DNA of 6,548 nt, taken from the NCBI GenBank assembly GCA_000434535.1, contig FR878693.1, positions 8,069-14,616 on the forward strand. The letters are read 5' to 3'. Shown piece after piece: positions 1 to 5,465 of the stretch. A program made the position numbers and the translations under genes. Under the pieces are notes generated by a model. It saw nothing but the letters and a program-made list of their open reading frames with translations, was not told the origin of the DNA and made no database searches. This DNA is from Collinsella sp. CAG:166 (GTDB taxonomy: Bacteria > Actinomycetota > Coriobacteriia > Coriobacteriales > Coriobacteriaceae). Each line of letters starts with the position of its first letter. Position 1 is the stretch's first letter.

Positions 1-11
1 CCCGCCAGCCA

Positions 12-1451
12 CTAGTCCAGACGACGGGTCTGCGCCACGTGCTTGTACCAGTAGGCGCTTGCCTTGGGCGTGCGCTTCTGGGTTTCAAAGTCAACGTAAA
101 AGAAGCCGTAACGCTTGTTGTAGCCATTGGTCCAGGAGAACTGATCCTGCAGGCTCCACAGGAAGTAGCCGCCCACGTTGACGCCCACCTCCATGGCCTT
201 GAGCAGCCAACGCAGGTGCTGCTCGATGTAGTCGATGCGCGGCTGGTCGTCCACAAAACCGTCCTTGTAGGGGTCCTTGTAGCCCATGCCGTTCTCGGTG
301 ATGAAAATCTGCTTGTAGTTGGGGTAGCGCTGCTTAATGTAGACGAGCAGATCGAACAGGCCCTCGGGATAGATGATCCAGTCCCAGTCGGTGGTGGGGA
401 TGCCAGGCTTGTTCACATGCTCGCCAATACCCTTAACGCGCCAGCGGCCAGTGCCCTTCTCGCCCGTACCGTTGTGGTGCAGGTCGTTCTCGCCGTCGTA
501 AGCCTTCAAGAAGCGGCACTGGTAGTTGTTAACGCCCAGGTAGTCGTTGTAGAGCGCGGCCTCGCGCATGATTTCCAGATCCTCGTCTAGGATCTCGATG
601 GTGCCGCCCGAGACGGCAGCCAGGCGGTTGGCGCACTCGAGGGTGTCGGGCGCATAGTCGCCGCGGAAGGTGGCGTCGAGCAAGAACTGGTTTTGCAGCA
701 CGTGCTCGTTGTTGGCGGCTTTGATGTCGGCGGGGTCGTTCTCGTTGAGCGGGTACTTAAACTCCAGCGACTGGATGACGCCGATTTTGCCCTTAAAGCC
801 GCCGTTGTGGAAGGCCAGCACGGCCTTGGCGTGGGCGAGCATCATGTTGTGCTCGCACTGGAAGGCCTCGGCCAGATGCGCCTTGACGCCACCGGGGAAG
901 GTGCCCTCGATGTAGGTGTTGGAGGCGTCGGCCCAGATCTCGTTAAAGGTGAACCAGTAGGTCACCTGGTCGGCGTACTCCTTAAAGCAGAAGGTGGCAA
1001 AGTCCACAAAGGCGTCGATGGTCTCGCGGTTGAGGAAGTCGCCCTTCTCAAAGAGGGGAAGCGGCGTGTCAAAGTGATGCAGCGTGACGAACGGCTCAAC
1101 GTGGTGCTTGTGGCACTCGGCGAAGAGATCGTGGTAGAACTGGACGCCCTCGGGGTTGATTTCGCCGGTGCCGTTGGGGAAGATGCGGCTCCAGGCGATG
1201 GAGAGGCGAATGCCGTTGATGCCGAACTCCTCGCACAGCTCCAGGTCGACGGGGTACTGGTTGTAGAAGTCCGAAGCGGGATCGGGGGAGAAGCGCCCCT
1301 GGGCCTCCAGAAAGTCGTCCCAGGCAACCTTGCCCTTACCGTGAGTGCGGGTCTCGCCCTCTACCTGGTAGGCAGCGGTGGCGCCGCCAAAGACAAAGTC
1401 CTCGGGAAACTGCGCGGGCGGGTTGGTGACGCTAGCAGGATTAACGGACAT
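12..1451 (-). CDS. lacG: 6-phospho-beta-galactosidase, GH1 family
   Basis: Cytoplasmic glycoside hydrolase family 1 enzyme of 479 residues, close to the roughly 470 usual for LacG. It should cleave phosphorylated lactose, made by the neighbouring PTS, into galactose 6-phosphate and glucose. Visible motifs: the N-terminal GH1 signature FVFGGATAAYQVEG (residues 19-32), the acid/base glutamate in TFNEIW (E171), and the nucleophile in ITENGMGYKD (E386). The C-terminal stretch FSWTNGYNKRYGFFYVDF carries S439, K446 and Y448, the phosphate-binding trio known from Lactococcus LacG (S428, K435, Y437). The tryptophan after the serine (W440) is the residue associated with galacto- rather than gluco-configured phosphosugars. 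The start ATG has only a weak GGAT-type ribosome site about 5 bases upstream. The gene is second in the lacE-lacG unit, 66 bases behind lacE and separated from it by a hairpin. A 6-phospho-beta-glucosidase is a less likely alternative. Confidence 0.95.
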   Translation of the reverse strand: MSVNPASVTNPPAQFPEDFVFGGATAAYQVEGETRTHGKGKVAWDDFLEAQGRFSPDPASDFYNQYPVDLELCEEFGINGIRLSIAWSRIFPNGTGEINPEGVQFYHDLFAECHKHHVEPFVTLHHFDTPLPLFEKGDFLNRETIDAFVDFATFCFKEYADQVTYWFTFNEIWADASNTYIEGTFPGGVKAHLAEAFQCEHNMMLAHAKAVLAFHNGGFKGKIGVIQSLEFKYPLNENDPADIKAANNEHVLQNQFLLDATFRGDYAPDTLECANRLAAVSGGTIEILDEDLEIMREAALYNDYLGVNNYQCRFLKAYDGENDLHHNGTGEKGTGRWRVKGIGEHVNKPGIPTTDWDWIIYPEGLFDLLVYIKQRYPNYKQIFITENGMGYKDPYKDGFVDDQPRIDYIEQHLRWLLKAMEVGVNVGGYFLWSLQDQFSWTNGYNKRYGFFYVDFETQKRTPKASAYWYKHVAQTRRLD

Positions 1452-1475
1452 GATGATCCAATCGTCTAAATCGAA

Positions 1476-1507
1476 GGGCCAGCCGGTCTTGGATGGTCGG
1501 CTGGCCC
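1476..1507 (-). terminator. Intergenic hairpin between lacE and lacG
   Basis: A perfect 10-bp GC-rich inverted repeat, GGGCCAGCCG (1476-1485) and CGGCTGGCCC (1498-1507), encloses a 12-base loop. An A-T pair extends it at 1475/1508. In the lacE transcript it begins about 10 bases after the lacE stop codon and is followed only by TTCGATTT, which is not a clean uridine tract. It may act as a partial terminator, lowering lacG expression relative to lacE, or as an RNA-stabilising or processing hairpin. The hairpin is directly visible; its function is inferred. Confidence 0.7.
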
Positions 1508-1517
1508 TGGGCGTTAC

Positions 1518-3293
1518 TTACTTCGAAAGTTGCTCACTCACGAAGGCGAGAGACTTGTCGCCGTTCTGGGAGAGCTCGATGTACTGCTTGCCACGGCAGG
1601 CGACGCACTTGTTGCCCACGCGCTCACAGTCCTTCTGCAGGTCGGCCAGGTAGCTTGCGGCCTGCGGGGCCAGGACGACCAGGTCAAAGTCGGGGAGCAT
1701 GTCCACGTGGTTGCCATAGGCCTCGGCAGCGGTCTCGAGGTTAATGCCGCGCTCCTTGGCGGCCTTGGCCAGCGCGTTGGCGAGCAGGCCCGAGGTTCCG
1801 CCGCCCTGGCAGAGCACGAGCACGCGCTTGCCGTTGAGGTCGCTGGCGGTCGTTGTCTCGGCAGCGGGTGCTGCGGAAGCGGCGGGGGAGTCGGCCTTCA
1901 CGGCCTCGGCAGCAGCGCCGGCGGCAACGCTCTTGGCGTCAGCCTTGCCCTGGAAGGCATCGTTGAGCTTGGCGGCCTTCTCGGCGTTCTTGGCGGCGAG
2001 CTCCTCCTGGGAGATCTCGGCCTCCTCGGCGCACTTCTGGGCGTCATAGGCACGGAAGAACGGGTAGTACAGAACGAAGTCGACGACCAGGATAAGGGCG
2101 AGCATCACAAAAGCGAGCGGCTGGAAGCCCAGGCCCATGATGGTGCCGATGGGGCCGGGGACGGTCCAAGGCAGGGTGTACATAAAGCCGTTCATGCCCA
2201 AGAAGTCGATAAAGATCTTGAGGATCCAGATGTTGGCGATCGGGGCAAAGACAAACGGGACAAAGAAGACGGGGTTGAGCACGATGGGCGCGGCGAACAG
2301 CAGCGGCTCGTTGACGGCAAAGCAGACGGGGACGATGGCGGCCTTACCGACGGCGCGCATCTCCTGAGACTTGGCCAGGAAGCAGAACATAAAGACCAGG
2401 ACGAGCGTGGCGCCGGTGCCGCCCATGCAGACGACGAAGTACTGGGCACCCTGGGTCAGGACAGCGGAAGCGTGCTGGCCGGCCTGGAACGCAGCCAGGT
2501 TGTCGGTCATGTTGGCAACGAGGGCGGCGGCGATGGCGGGCTCGACGATCGAGGGGCCGTGGACGCCCACGAACCAGAAGAGGCTCATAGCGCCGTAGAT
2601 CACAGCGAGGCCGATGTAGCCGTCGGCAGCGGTGAACAGGGGCTGGAACACCTGGATGACGCCCTGGGCAAAGCAGAAGCCAAAAGCAGCGCGGAAGGCG
2701 ATGTCAAAGACCCAAAAGACGGTGATGCAGACGGAGAAGGGGATGATGTCCTTAAAGGTCTGCGAGATGTTGGGCGGAACCTGCTCGGGCATCTTGACGG
2801 TGATGTTGCGCTTAATGAAGAACTTGTAGATGATGCCGGTCACAAACGCAGCGATAAAGGCGGTCAGCAGGCCTTTGGAACCAAGGTAGGTGGTGTTGAA
2901 GCCGCTGGCAGCGTCCGTGGCGATCGTGTCGCTCGAAAGGAGCAAGAAGCCGATGATGGCCGCGCACATGCACGAGATGAAGTTGATCTGGTTGTTCTTG
3001 GGCAGATCGCGGTTCTGAGCGTCGGCGAAGTGCTTGGCCGTGGTGGCGGCACAGGCGATGGCCAGGATGCCCATGGAGTAGTTGTAGCACTTCCATAGGG
3101 CGTTGTTGATGTCATCGGGCCAGTAGAAACCCCAGATATTGGGAACCGAGGCTACCAGGCAGAAGATGGACGAGAAGATGATGATGGGGATGACGGAGAT
3201 AAAACCGTCGCGGATCGCCTTGAGGTACTTGTTGCGGGCGATCGCGTTGAAAAAGGGCTGCCCCTTTTCGATGATGGCGATGAGTTGCTCCAT
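1518..3293 (-). CDS. lacE: PTS lactose-specific EIICB transporter
   Basis: Membrane permease and phosphotransferase of 591 residues, slightly longer than the roughly 570 of firmicute LacE. Residues 1-415 form the multi-spanning EIIC domain of the lactose/cellobiose (Lac) family. It contains the GVHGPSIVEP segment (H245) and the NEPLLF motif (N328-E329-P330), where the family's sugar-binding histidine and glutamate lie. Residues about 418-486 are a charged, then alanine-rich, linker. Residues 488-591 are the EIIB domain, with the phosphorylated cysteine C495 in VLVLCQGGGTSGLLANAL. EIIB also has a CVAC pair (C563, C566) and C556, where I recall LacE proteins lacking cysteine. The ATG start is supported by TTAGGAG six bases upstream (3300-3306). 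It takes phosphate from LacF, which is encoded separately on the plus strand, and probably heads a transcript with lacG. Expression is probably controlled from operator O1 by the divergent LacI-family protein. Transport of another beta-galactoside or cellobiose cannot be excluded. Confidence 0.95.
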   Translation of the reverse strand: MEQLIAIIEKGQPFFNAIARNKYLKAIRDGFISVIPIIIFSSIFCLVASVPNIWGFYWPDDINNALWKCYNYSMGILAIACAATTAKHFADAQNRDLPKNNQINFISCMCAAIIGFLLLSSDTIATDAASGFNTTYLGSKGLLTAFIAAFVTGIIYKFFIKRNITVKMPEQVPPNISQTFKDIIPFSVCITVFWVFDIAFRAAFGFCFAQGVIQVFQPLFTAADGYIGLAVIYGAMSLFWFVGVHGPSIVEPAIAAALVANMTDNLAAFQAGQHASAVLTQGAQYFVVCMGGTGATLVLVFMFCFLAKSQEMRAVGKAAIVPVCFAVNEPLLFAAPIVLNPVFFVPFVFAPIANIWILKIFIDFLGMNGFMYTLPWTVPGPIGTIMGLGFQPLAFVMLALILVVDFVLYYPFFRAYDAQKCAEEAEISQEELAAKNAEKAAKLNDAFQGKADAKSVAAGAAAEAVKADSPAASAAPAAETTTASDLNGKRVLVLCQGGGTSGLLANALAKAAKERGINLETAAEAYGNHVDMLPDFDLVVLAPQAASYLADLQKDCERVGNKCVACRGKQYIELSQNGDKSLAFVSEQLSK

Positions 3294-3299
3294 GCAAAG

Positions 3300-3306
3300 C
3301 TCCTAA
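3300..3306 (-). promoter_or_regulatory. Ribosome binding site of lacE
   Basis: TTAGGAG on the minus strand ends six bases before the lacE ATG. It fixes the start codon and contrasts with the weak sites before lacG and the regulator. Confidence 0.8.
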
Positions 3307-3354
3307 GAGTCGGTGGGTTGGCAACGATGGTAGCTTTTGACGTTTGGCTGCCAA

Positions 3355-3372
3355 AATGTTGACGTTGCCATT
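3355..3372 (-). promoter_or_regulatory. Operator O1 (LacI-family type), lacE side
   Basis: Read toward lacE the site is AATGGCAACGTCAACATT. It is an imperfect palindrome centred on CG, with outer arms AATG and CATT, as LacI/GalR proteins prefer. On the plus strand the outer symmetry extends to CAAAATG (3352-3358) and CATTTTG (3369-3375). It lies 62-79 bases upstream of the lacE start. It differs from O2 at one of 18 positions and is in the opposite orientation. The likely ligand is the regulator encoded at 3651-4655, and the likely effect is repression of lacE-lacG. The repeat is visible; the binding protein is inferred. Confidence 0.75.
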
Positions 3373-3383
3373 TTGCGACACAA
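3355..3383 (-). promoter_or_regulatory. Possible lacE promoter, weak
   Basis: Reading toward lacE, TTGTGT (3383-3378) and AACATT (3360-3355) are 17 bases apart, which would place operator O1 on top of the -35/-10 spacer and -10 element. Each hexamer matches the sigma-70 consensus at only three positions, so the assignment rests mostly on spacing, position and its recurrence around O2. The UTR would be roughly 55 bases. Confidence 0.3.
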
Positions 3384-3434
3384 AATAAGACGCGAACCGA
3401 TGGCCCCTGTGCCTGTGGACCGTCGATTCCTTGC

Positions 3435-3450
3435 GCGTAAACGTTTGAGC
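3435..3450. promoter_or_regulatory. Palindrome GCNNAAACGTTTNNGC, possible cre-like site
   Basis: GCGTAAACGTTTGAGC is symmetric around a central CG with the core AAACGTTT. It sits between O1 and O2 (centres 79 and 41 bp away). The core resembles LacI/CcpA-family sites, but the flanks do not match the O1-O3 motif. It may be a site for a global catabolite regulator, or chance. Confidence 0.3.
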
Positions 3451-3474
3451 CGCCCGGTGGCTCTGTGTTTGCAC

Positions 3475-3492
3475 AATGGCAACGTTAACATT
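3475..3492 (+). promoter_or_regulatory. Operator O2 (LacI-family type), regulator side
   Basis: AATGGCAACGTTAACATT is an imperfect palindrome around CG, nearly identical to O1 but inverted, so it reads toward the regulator. Its centre is exactly 120 bp from the O1 centre. The similarity to O1 extends upstream through a GCA and a TGTGT element, with a one-base indel, giving about 32 bp of inverted repetition. Two such sites would permit cooperative binding or a DNA loop closed by a tetrameric or paired dimeric repressor. Confidence 0.75.
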
Positions 3493-3528
3493 TGGTCGAC
3501 AAAAGCTGTTCGGGGAAGCAAAAATGTC

Positions 3529-3556
3529 GGTGAACGGTAGGTTTTGGGTGGTGAGC
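3529..3556 (-). repeat. Pair of 21-bp-phased TCACC elements upstream of lacE
   Basis: On the minus strand GCTCACC (3556-3550) is followed by GTTCACC (3535-3529), start to start 21 bp. The second belongs to ACCGTTCA (3538-3531), which also occurs twice upstream of lacF. Same-face spacing of two helical turns suggests a direct-repeat binding site for a regulator other than the LacI-family protein. This is inferred from spacing and recurrence alone. Confidence 0.4.
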
Positions 3557-3578
3557 GTATGGTGGGGGAGGCGTTGGA

Positions 3579-3584
3579 TATACT
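3579..3584 (+). promoter_or_regulatory. Candidate -10 box for the regulator gene
   Basis: TATACT matches the sigma-70 -10 consensus at five of six positions. It lies 66 bases upstream of the regulator start, with O3 downstream of it. I see no good -35 hexamer at 16-18 bases, so an activator or a different promoter (for example at O2) may be used. Confidence 0.35.
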
Positions 3585-3619
3585 TGAAGGCGTTAAAAAT
3601 GACTGCGTAGGGTGTCACC

Positions 3620-3637
3620 AATGGCATCGTTGACATA
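3620..3637 (+). promoter_or_regulatory. Operator O3, just before the regulator start
   Basis: AATGGCATCGTTGACATA matches O2 at 15 of 18 positions in the same orientation and keeps the central CG. GTGT precedes it, as it does O1 and O2. It ends 13 bases before the regulator's ATG and would lie within its leader, so binding could block transcription and give negative autoregulation. Confidence 0.65.
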
Positions 3638-3650
3638 GAAAGATCGACCT

Positions 3651-4655
3651 ATGGCCGCTGTTAAAAAATCGGTATCCGTTAAGGATGTGGCGCGTCTCGC
3701 GGGCGTCTCGGAGCAGACGGTCTCGCGCACCGTGCACGATTCGCCCAGTGTGCGCCCCGAGACCAAGGAGCGCGTGCGTGCCGCCATGCGCGAGCTGGGG
3801 TATCGCCCCAATTTTGCCGGTCGATCGCTGCGCCGCGGCAAGTTTAAGACCGTCGGCGTCGCCATGTTCAACATTACCGGCACCGGCAATCTCGACCGTA
3901 TGGAGGGCTTTGCCGCCGCCGCCGACAAACACGGCTATGCCATCACCCTCACTAAGGTAGACGGGCATCCGTATACCCTCGAGAGCGCATCGTCGCGTAT
4001 GAGCGCGCTGCCGGTAGACGGCATGGTCGTGATCATGAATCGCATGCCGGCGGACTTTGGCACCTTCGAGCCGCTGCCCGGCATGCAGACGGTGCTCGTT
4101 ACGATGCTGGAGCACCCGCTCTGTTCAACGGTCGATAACGACCAGTTCGATTGCTCGCGCCAGGTGGTCGAGTACTTGCTGGGGCGGGGGCACAAAACCG
4201 TGCACTTTATCTCATGCCCCGAGCGCTCGCTTTCGGGCATGCGGCGCGAGGAAGGCTGGCGCGAGACATTGCGCGCGCATGGAATTGAGCCGCCACGACT
4301 CGTCCGTGGGGATTGGACGGCACAGAGCGGATATGCTGCTGGTCAGGCTCTGGCGGAAGATCCGACCTGTACGGCCATTTATGCTTCCAACGATGCCATG
4401 GCCTACGGCTGCATTCGCGGGCTCGAGTCGTGCGGAAGGCGTGTGCCCGAGGACGTGAGCGTGGTGGGTGTTGATGACAGCCTGGGCGATATCGTGCCCG
4501 ACCGTCGCCTGACCACGGTGCGCTTTGACAACAAGCGCGTCGGCATGTGGGCGGTCGACAAGATTGCCGGCGCCGATGGGGGTGCGTCTGGCGTGGAGCG
4601 CATGCTGATCCCCGGTGTGCTCGTAGAGGGCGATACGGTGCGCGATTTGCGTTAG
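3651..4655 (+). CDS. LacI/GalR-family transcriptional regulator
   Basis: Complete 334-residue LacI-type regulator. The N-terminal helix-turn-helix (about residues 8-30) reads VSVKDVARLAGVSEQTVSR, with E21 and Q22 at the start of the recognition helix. The hinge follows (YRPNFAGRSLRRG), with the leucine that inserts in the minor groove probably L60. From residue 66 a periplasmic-binding-protein-like effector domain contains the typical segments TVGVAMFN, AIYASNDAMAYG and VPEDVSVVGVDDS. It is divergent from lacE-lacG and upstream of lacF, so it most likely represses the lac genes and responds to lactose or a phosphorylated intermediate; the ligand is not readable from sequence. Three copies of one operator motif (O1-O3), the last 13 bases before its start, suggest autoregulation. 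The ribosome site is weak (AAAGA-like), and no better start is in frame. I give no symbol because classical lactose-PTS operons use the DeoR-type LacR. Confidence 0.93.
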   Translation: MAAVKKSVSVKDVARLAGVSEQTVSRTVHDSPSVRPETKERVRAAMRELGYRPNFAGRSLRRGKFKTVGVAMFNITGTGNLDRMEGFAAAADKHGYAITLTKVDGHPYTLESASSRMSALPVDGMVVIMNRMPADFGTFEPLPGMQTVLVTMLEHPLCSTVDNDQFDCSRQVVEYLLGRGHKTVHFISCPERSLSGMRREEGWRETLRAHGIEPPRLVRGDWTAQSGYAAGQALAEDPTCTAIYASNDAMAYGCIRGLESCGRRVPEDVSVVGVDDSLGDIVPDRRLTTVRFDNKRVGMWAVDKIAGADGGASGVERMLIPGVLVEGDTVRDLR

Positions 4656-4697
4656 GGTGCGGCTCTGTTTGGGTTGCCGATAATTGTGTTCGATATT

Positions 4698-4744
4698 GTT
4701 CAGATTGGTTTAAAAACCGTTCACGGGCGAAAAGTGACCGTTCA
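4698..4744 (+). repeat. Three GTTCA elements phased at 21 bp upstream of lacF
   Basis: GTTCA occurs at 4698-4702, 4719-4723 and 4740-4744, exactly 21 bp apart each time. The second and third are part of the longer ACCGTTCA (4716-4723, 4737-4744). The same octamer appears on the minus strand upstream of lacE (3538-3531). Two-helical-turn phasing of direct repeats, well ahead of the start codon, is typical of activator arrays. A GGTTT-AA-AAACC palindrome lies at 4707-4718. The protein that would bind is unknown. Confidence 0.5.
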
Positions 4745-4778
4745 TAGTTCGAAATTACGTTTTGAGCTGTTCTTTTTT
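4744..4778 (+). terminator. Weak rho-independent terminator after the regulator
   Basis: AGTTCGAAA (4746-4754) and TTTTGAGCT (4760-4768) form a 9-bp stem with two G-U pairs and a TTACG loop. Two further weak pairs extend it. GTTC and six T (4773-4778) follow. The stem is AU-rich, so termination would be partial and some regulator transcripts could continue into lacF. Its left edge touches the third 21-bp-phased element. Confidence 0.4.
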
Positions 4779-4806
4779 GTTTGAATGTTATTGTTTCTGT
4801 CATACA
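4777..4806 (+). promoter_or_regulatory. Possible lacF promoter, weak
   Basis: TTGTTT (4777-4782) and CATACA (4801-4806) are 18 bases apart and would give a leader of about 55 bases. The -10 match is poor, consistent with a promoter needing an activator bound at the phased repeats just upstream. The assignment is tentative. Confidence 0.2.
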
Positions 4807-4869
4807 CAACGCAGCGCGTATGCCCGGACGCGATGCTCTCCATTGGTTCATATGTGAAAGGAACGCAAT

Positions 4870-5208
4870 ATGGCAACCAAAGAAGAAATCTCGATGGTTG
4901 GATTCGAGATCGTCGCATACGCAGGTGACGCCCAGACCGATCTGCTTGCAGCGCTCGATGCTGCTCGCGAGGGTGACTTTGAGAAGGCCGAACAGCTGCA
5001 CAAGGATGCCAGCGATGCGCTCATCGGTGCCCACGACACGCAGACCAAACTGCTTTCGCAGGAGGCCGGCGGTGGCGAGATGGAGATGACCTTCATCATG
5101 GCTCACGCTCAGGACACCCTCATGACCACTATGATCCTGGAGAAGCAGACCCGCTTTACCATCGATGCCTACAAGCGCATCGCCGAGCTCGAGGCCAAGC
5201 TCGCCTAA
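4870..5208 (+). CDS. lacF: PTS lactose-specific EIIA component
   Basis: Small cytoplasmic phosphocarrier of 112 residues, a little longer than the roughly 105 common in the family, and almost entirely helical. The family is a trimer of three-helix bundles. The motif MAHAQDTLMTT contains the phosphorylated histidine H79 (H78 in the Lactococcus and Staphylococcus proteins) and D82, equivalent to the metal-coordinating aspartate at the trimer axis. It takes phosphate from HPr and passes it to C495 in the EIIB domain of LacE. The ATG is preceded by GAAAGGAA with about seven bases of spacing, a good ribosome site. It lies 214 bases behind the regulator on the strand opposite lacE-lacG, an unusual split, and is followed by a strong terminator. 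A chitobiose/cellobiose-type EIIA is possible, but lactose fits the neighbouring LacG. Confidence 0.93.
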   Translation: MATKEEISMVGFEIVAYAGDAQTDLLAALDAAREGDFEKAEQLHKDASDALIGAHDTQTKLLSQEAGGGEMEMTFIMAHAQDTLMTTMILEKQTRFTIDAYKRIAELEAKLA

Positions 5209-5235
5209 CGAGCCCTCACAACCAAGTCCCCTTCC

Positions 5236-5270
5236 AAAAGCTCTGCCGCTACCCGCGGCAGGGCTTTTCT
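5236..5270 (+). terminator. Rho-independent terminator after lacF
   Basis: AAAAGCTCTGCCGC (5236-5249) pairs with GCGGCAGGGCTTTT (5255-5268) across a TACCC loop, 14 pairs including one G-U. The right arm ends in a T run and the left arm starts with an A run, so it could also work in the other direction. It begins 28 bases after the lacF stop and closes that transcript. Confidence 0.9.
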
Positions 5271-5281
5271 GTCCTCCTCCA

Positions 5282-5348
5282 AGTTGCGGTGAAATGGGGA
5301 CTGAATAGGGGCCGGCGGGCACAAAACAATCCCTATTCCACCGCAACT
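5282..5348. repeat. Bulged palindromic repeat, REP/MITE-like
   Basis: AGTTGCGGTG (5282-5291) and GAATAGGG (5303-5310) on the left are both matched by the continuous right arm CCCTATTC-CACCGCAACT (5331-5348). The result is an 18-bp stem interrupted by an 11-base bulge (AAATGGGGACT), with a 20-base GC-rich-to-A-rich loop. There is no T tract. A partial echo of the bulge, ATTGGGGACAGTC, lies at 5364-5376. The form resembles short palindromic elements mobilised by Y1 (RAYT) transposases, but no transposase is in the window. Confidence 0.6.
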
Positions 5349-5421
5349 CATCCGGAGATAGTCATTGGGGACAGTCTTGGTGCGCTCCGTTCGTCCTCCC
5401 GTTCGATTTTTGCTCGGTGGG

Positions 5422-5427
5422 TATACT
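5422..5427 (+). promoter_or_regulatory. Candidate -10 box for the membrane protein gene
   Basis: TATACT, five of six consensus bases, lies 38 bases before the start of the next gene. The -35 region (around CCGTTC, 5399-5404) is poor. Confidence 0.35.
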
Positions 5428-5451
5428 TCCTTTCGCATTAAACGCCGGGCT

Positions 5452-5459
5452 GAGGAGGT
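5452..5459 (+). promoter_or_regulatory. Strong ribosome binding site
   Basis: GAGGAGGT lies six bases before the ATG at 5466. It is the strongest Shine-Dalgarno match in the window and makes this start secure. Confidence 0.85.
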
Positions 5460-5465
5460 ATCCAA

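Noticed and set aside
693..1469. Open frame of 258 codons antisense to lacG
   Set aside because: It is a mirror of lacG codon bias with Val/Gly-rich low-complexity translation and no ribosome site or family feature.
1530..3098. Long open frame of 522 codons on the plus strand, antisense to lacE
   Set aside because: The translation is low-complexity (rich in Gly, Val, Asp, Glu) with no domain. It mirrors lacE, which has clear family motifs. Long antisense frames are expected from GC-biased codons.
3317..3350. Additional partial operators (GGCAACG at 3320-3326, TTGACGTT at 3337-3344)
   Set aside because: Only half of the O1-O3 motif matches in each case and the palindrome is missing. They may be decayed or auxiliary half-sites, but I would not annotate them.
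3337..3540. Short open frame (67 codons) in the divergent control region
   Set aside because: It overlaps operators O1 and O2 and lacks a ribosome site. The region is better explained as regulatory DNA.
4784..4804. Possible LacI-type operator AATGTTATTGTTTCTGTCAT near lacF
   Set aside because: The central CG and the symmetric second arm are missing at the right spacing, so it does not fit the motif.
4781..5089. Open frame starting upstream of lacF in another frame
   Set aside because: Most of it overlaps lacF out of frame. lacF has the catalytic motif and the good ribosome site.
4207..5346. Open frame of 379 codons on the minus strand across the regulator end and lacF
   Set aside because: It runs antisense through two well-supported genes, both intergenic regions and a terminator. 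Its Arg/Pro/His-rich translation lacks recognisable domains.
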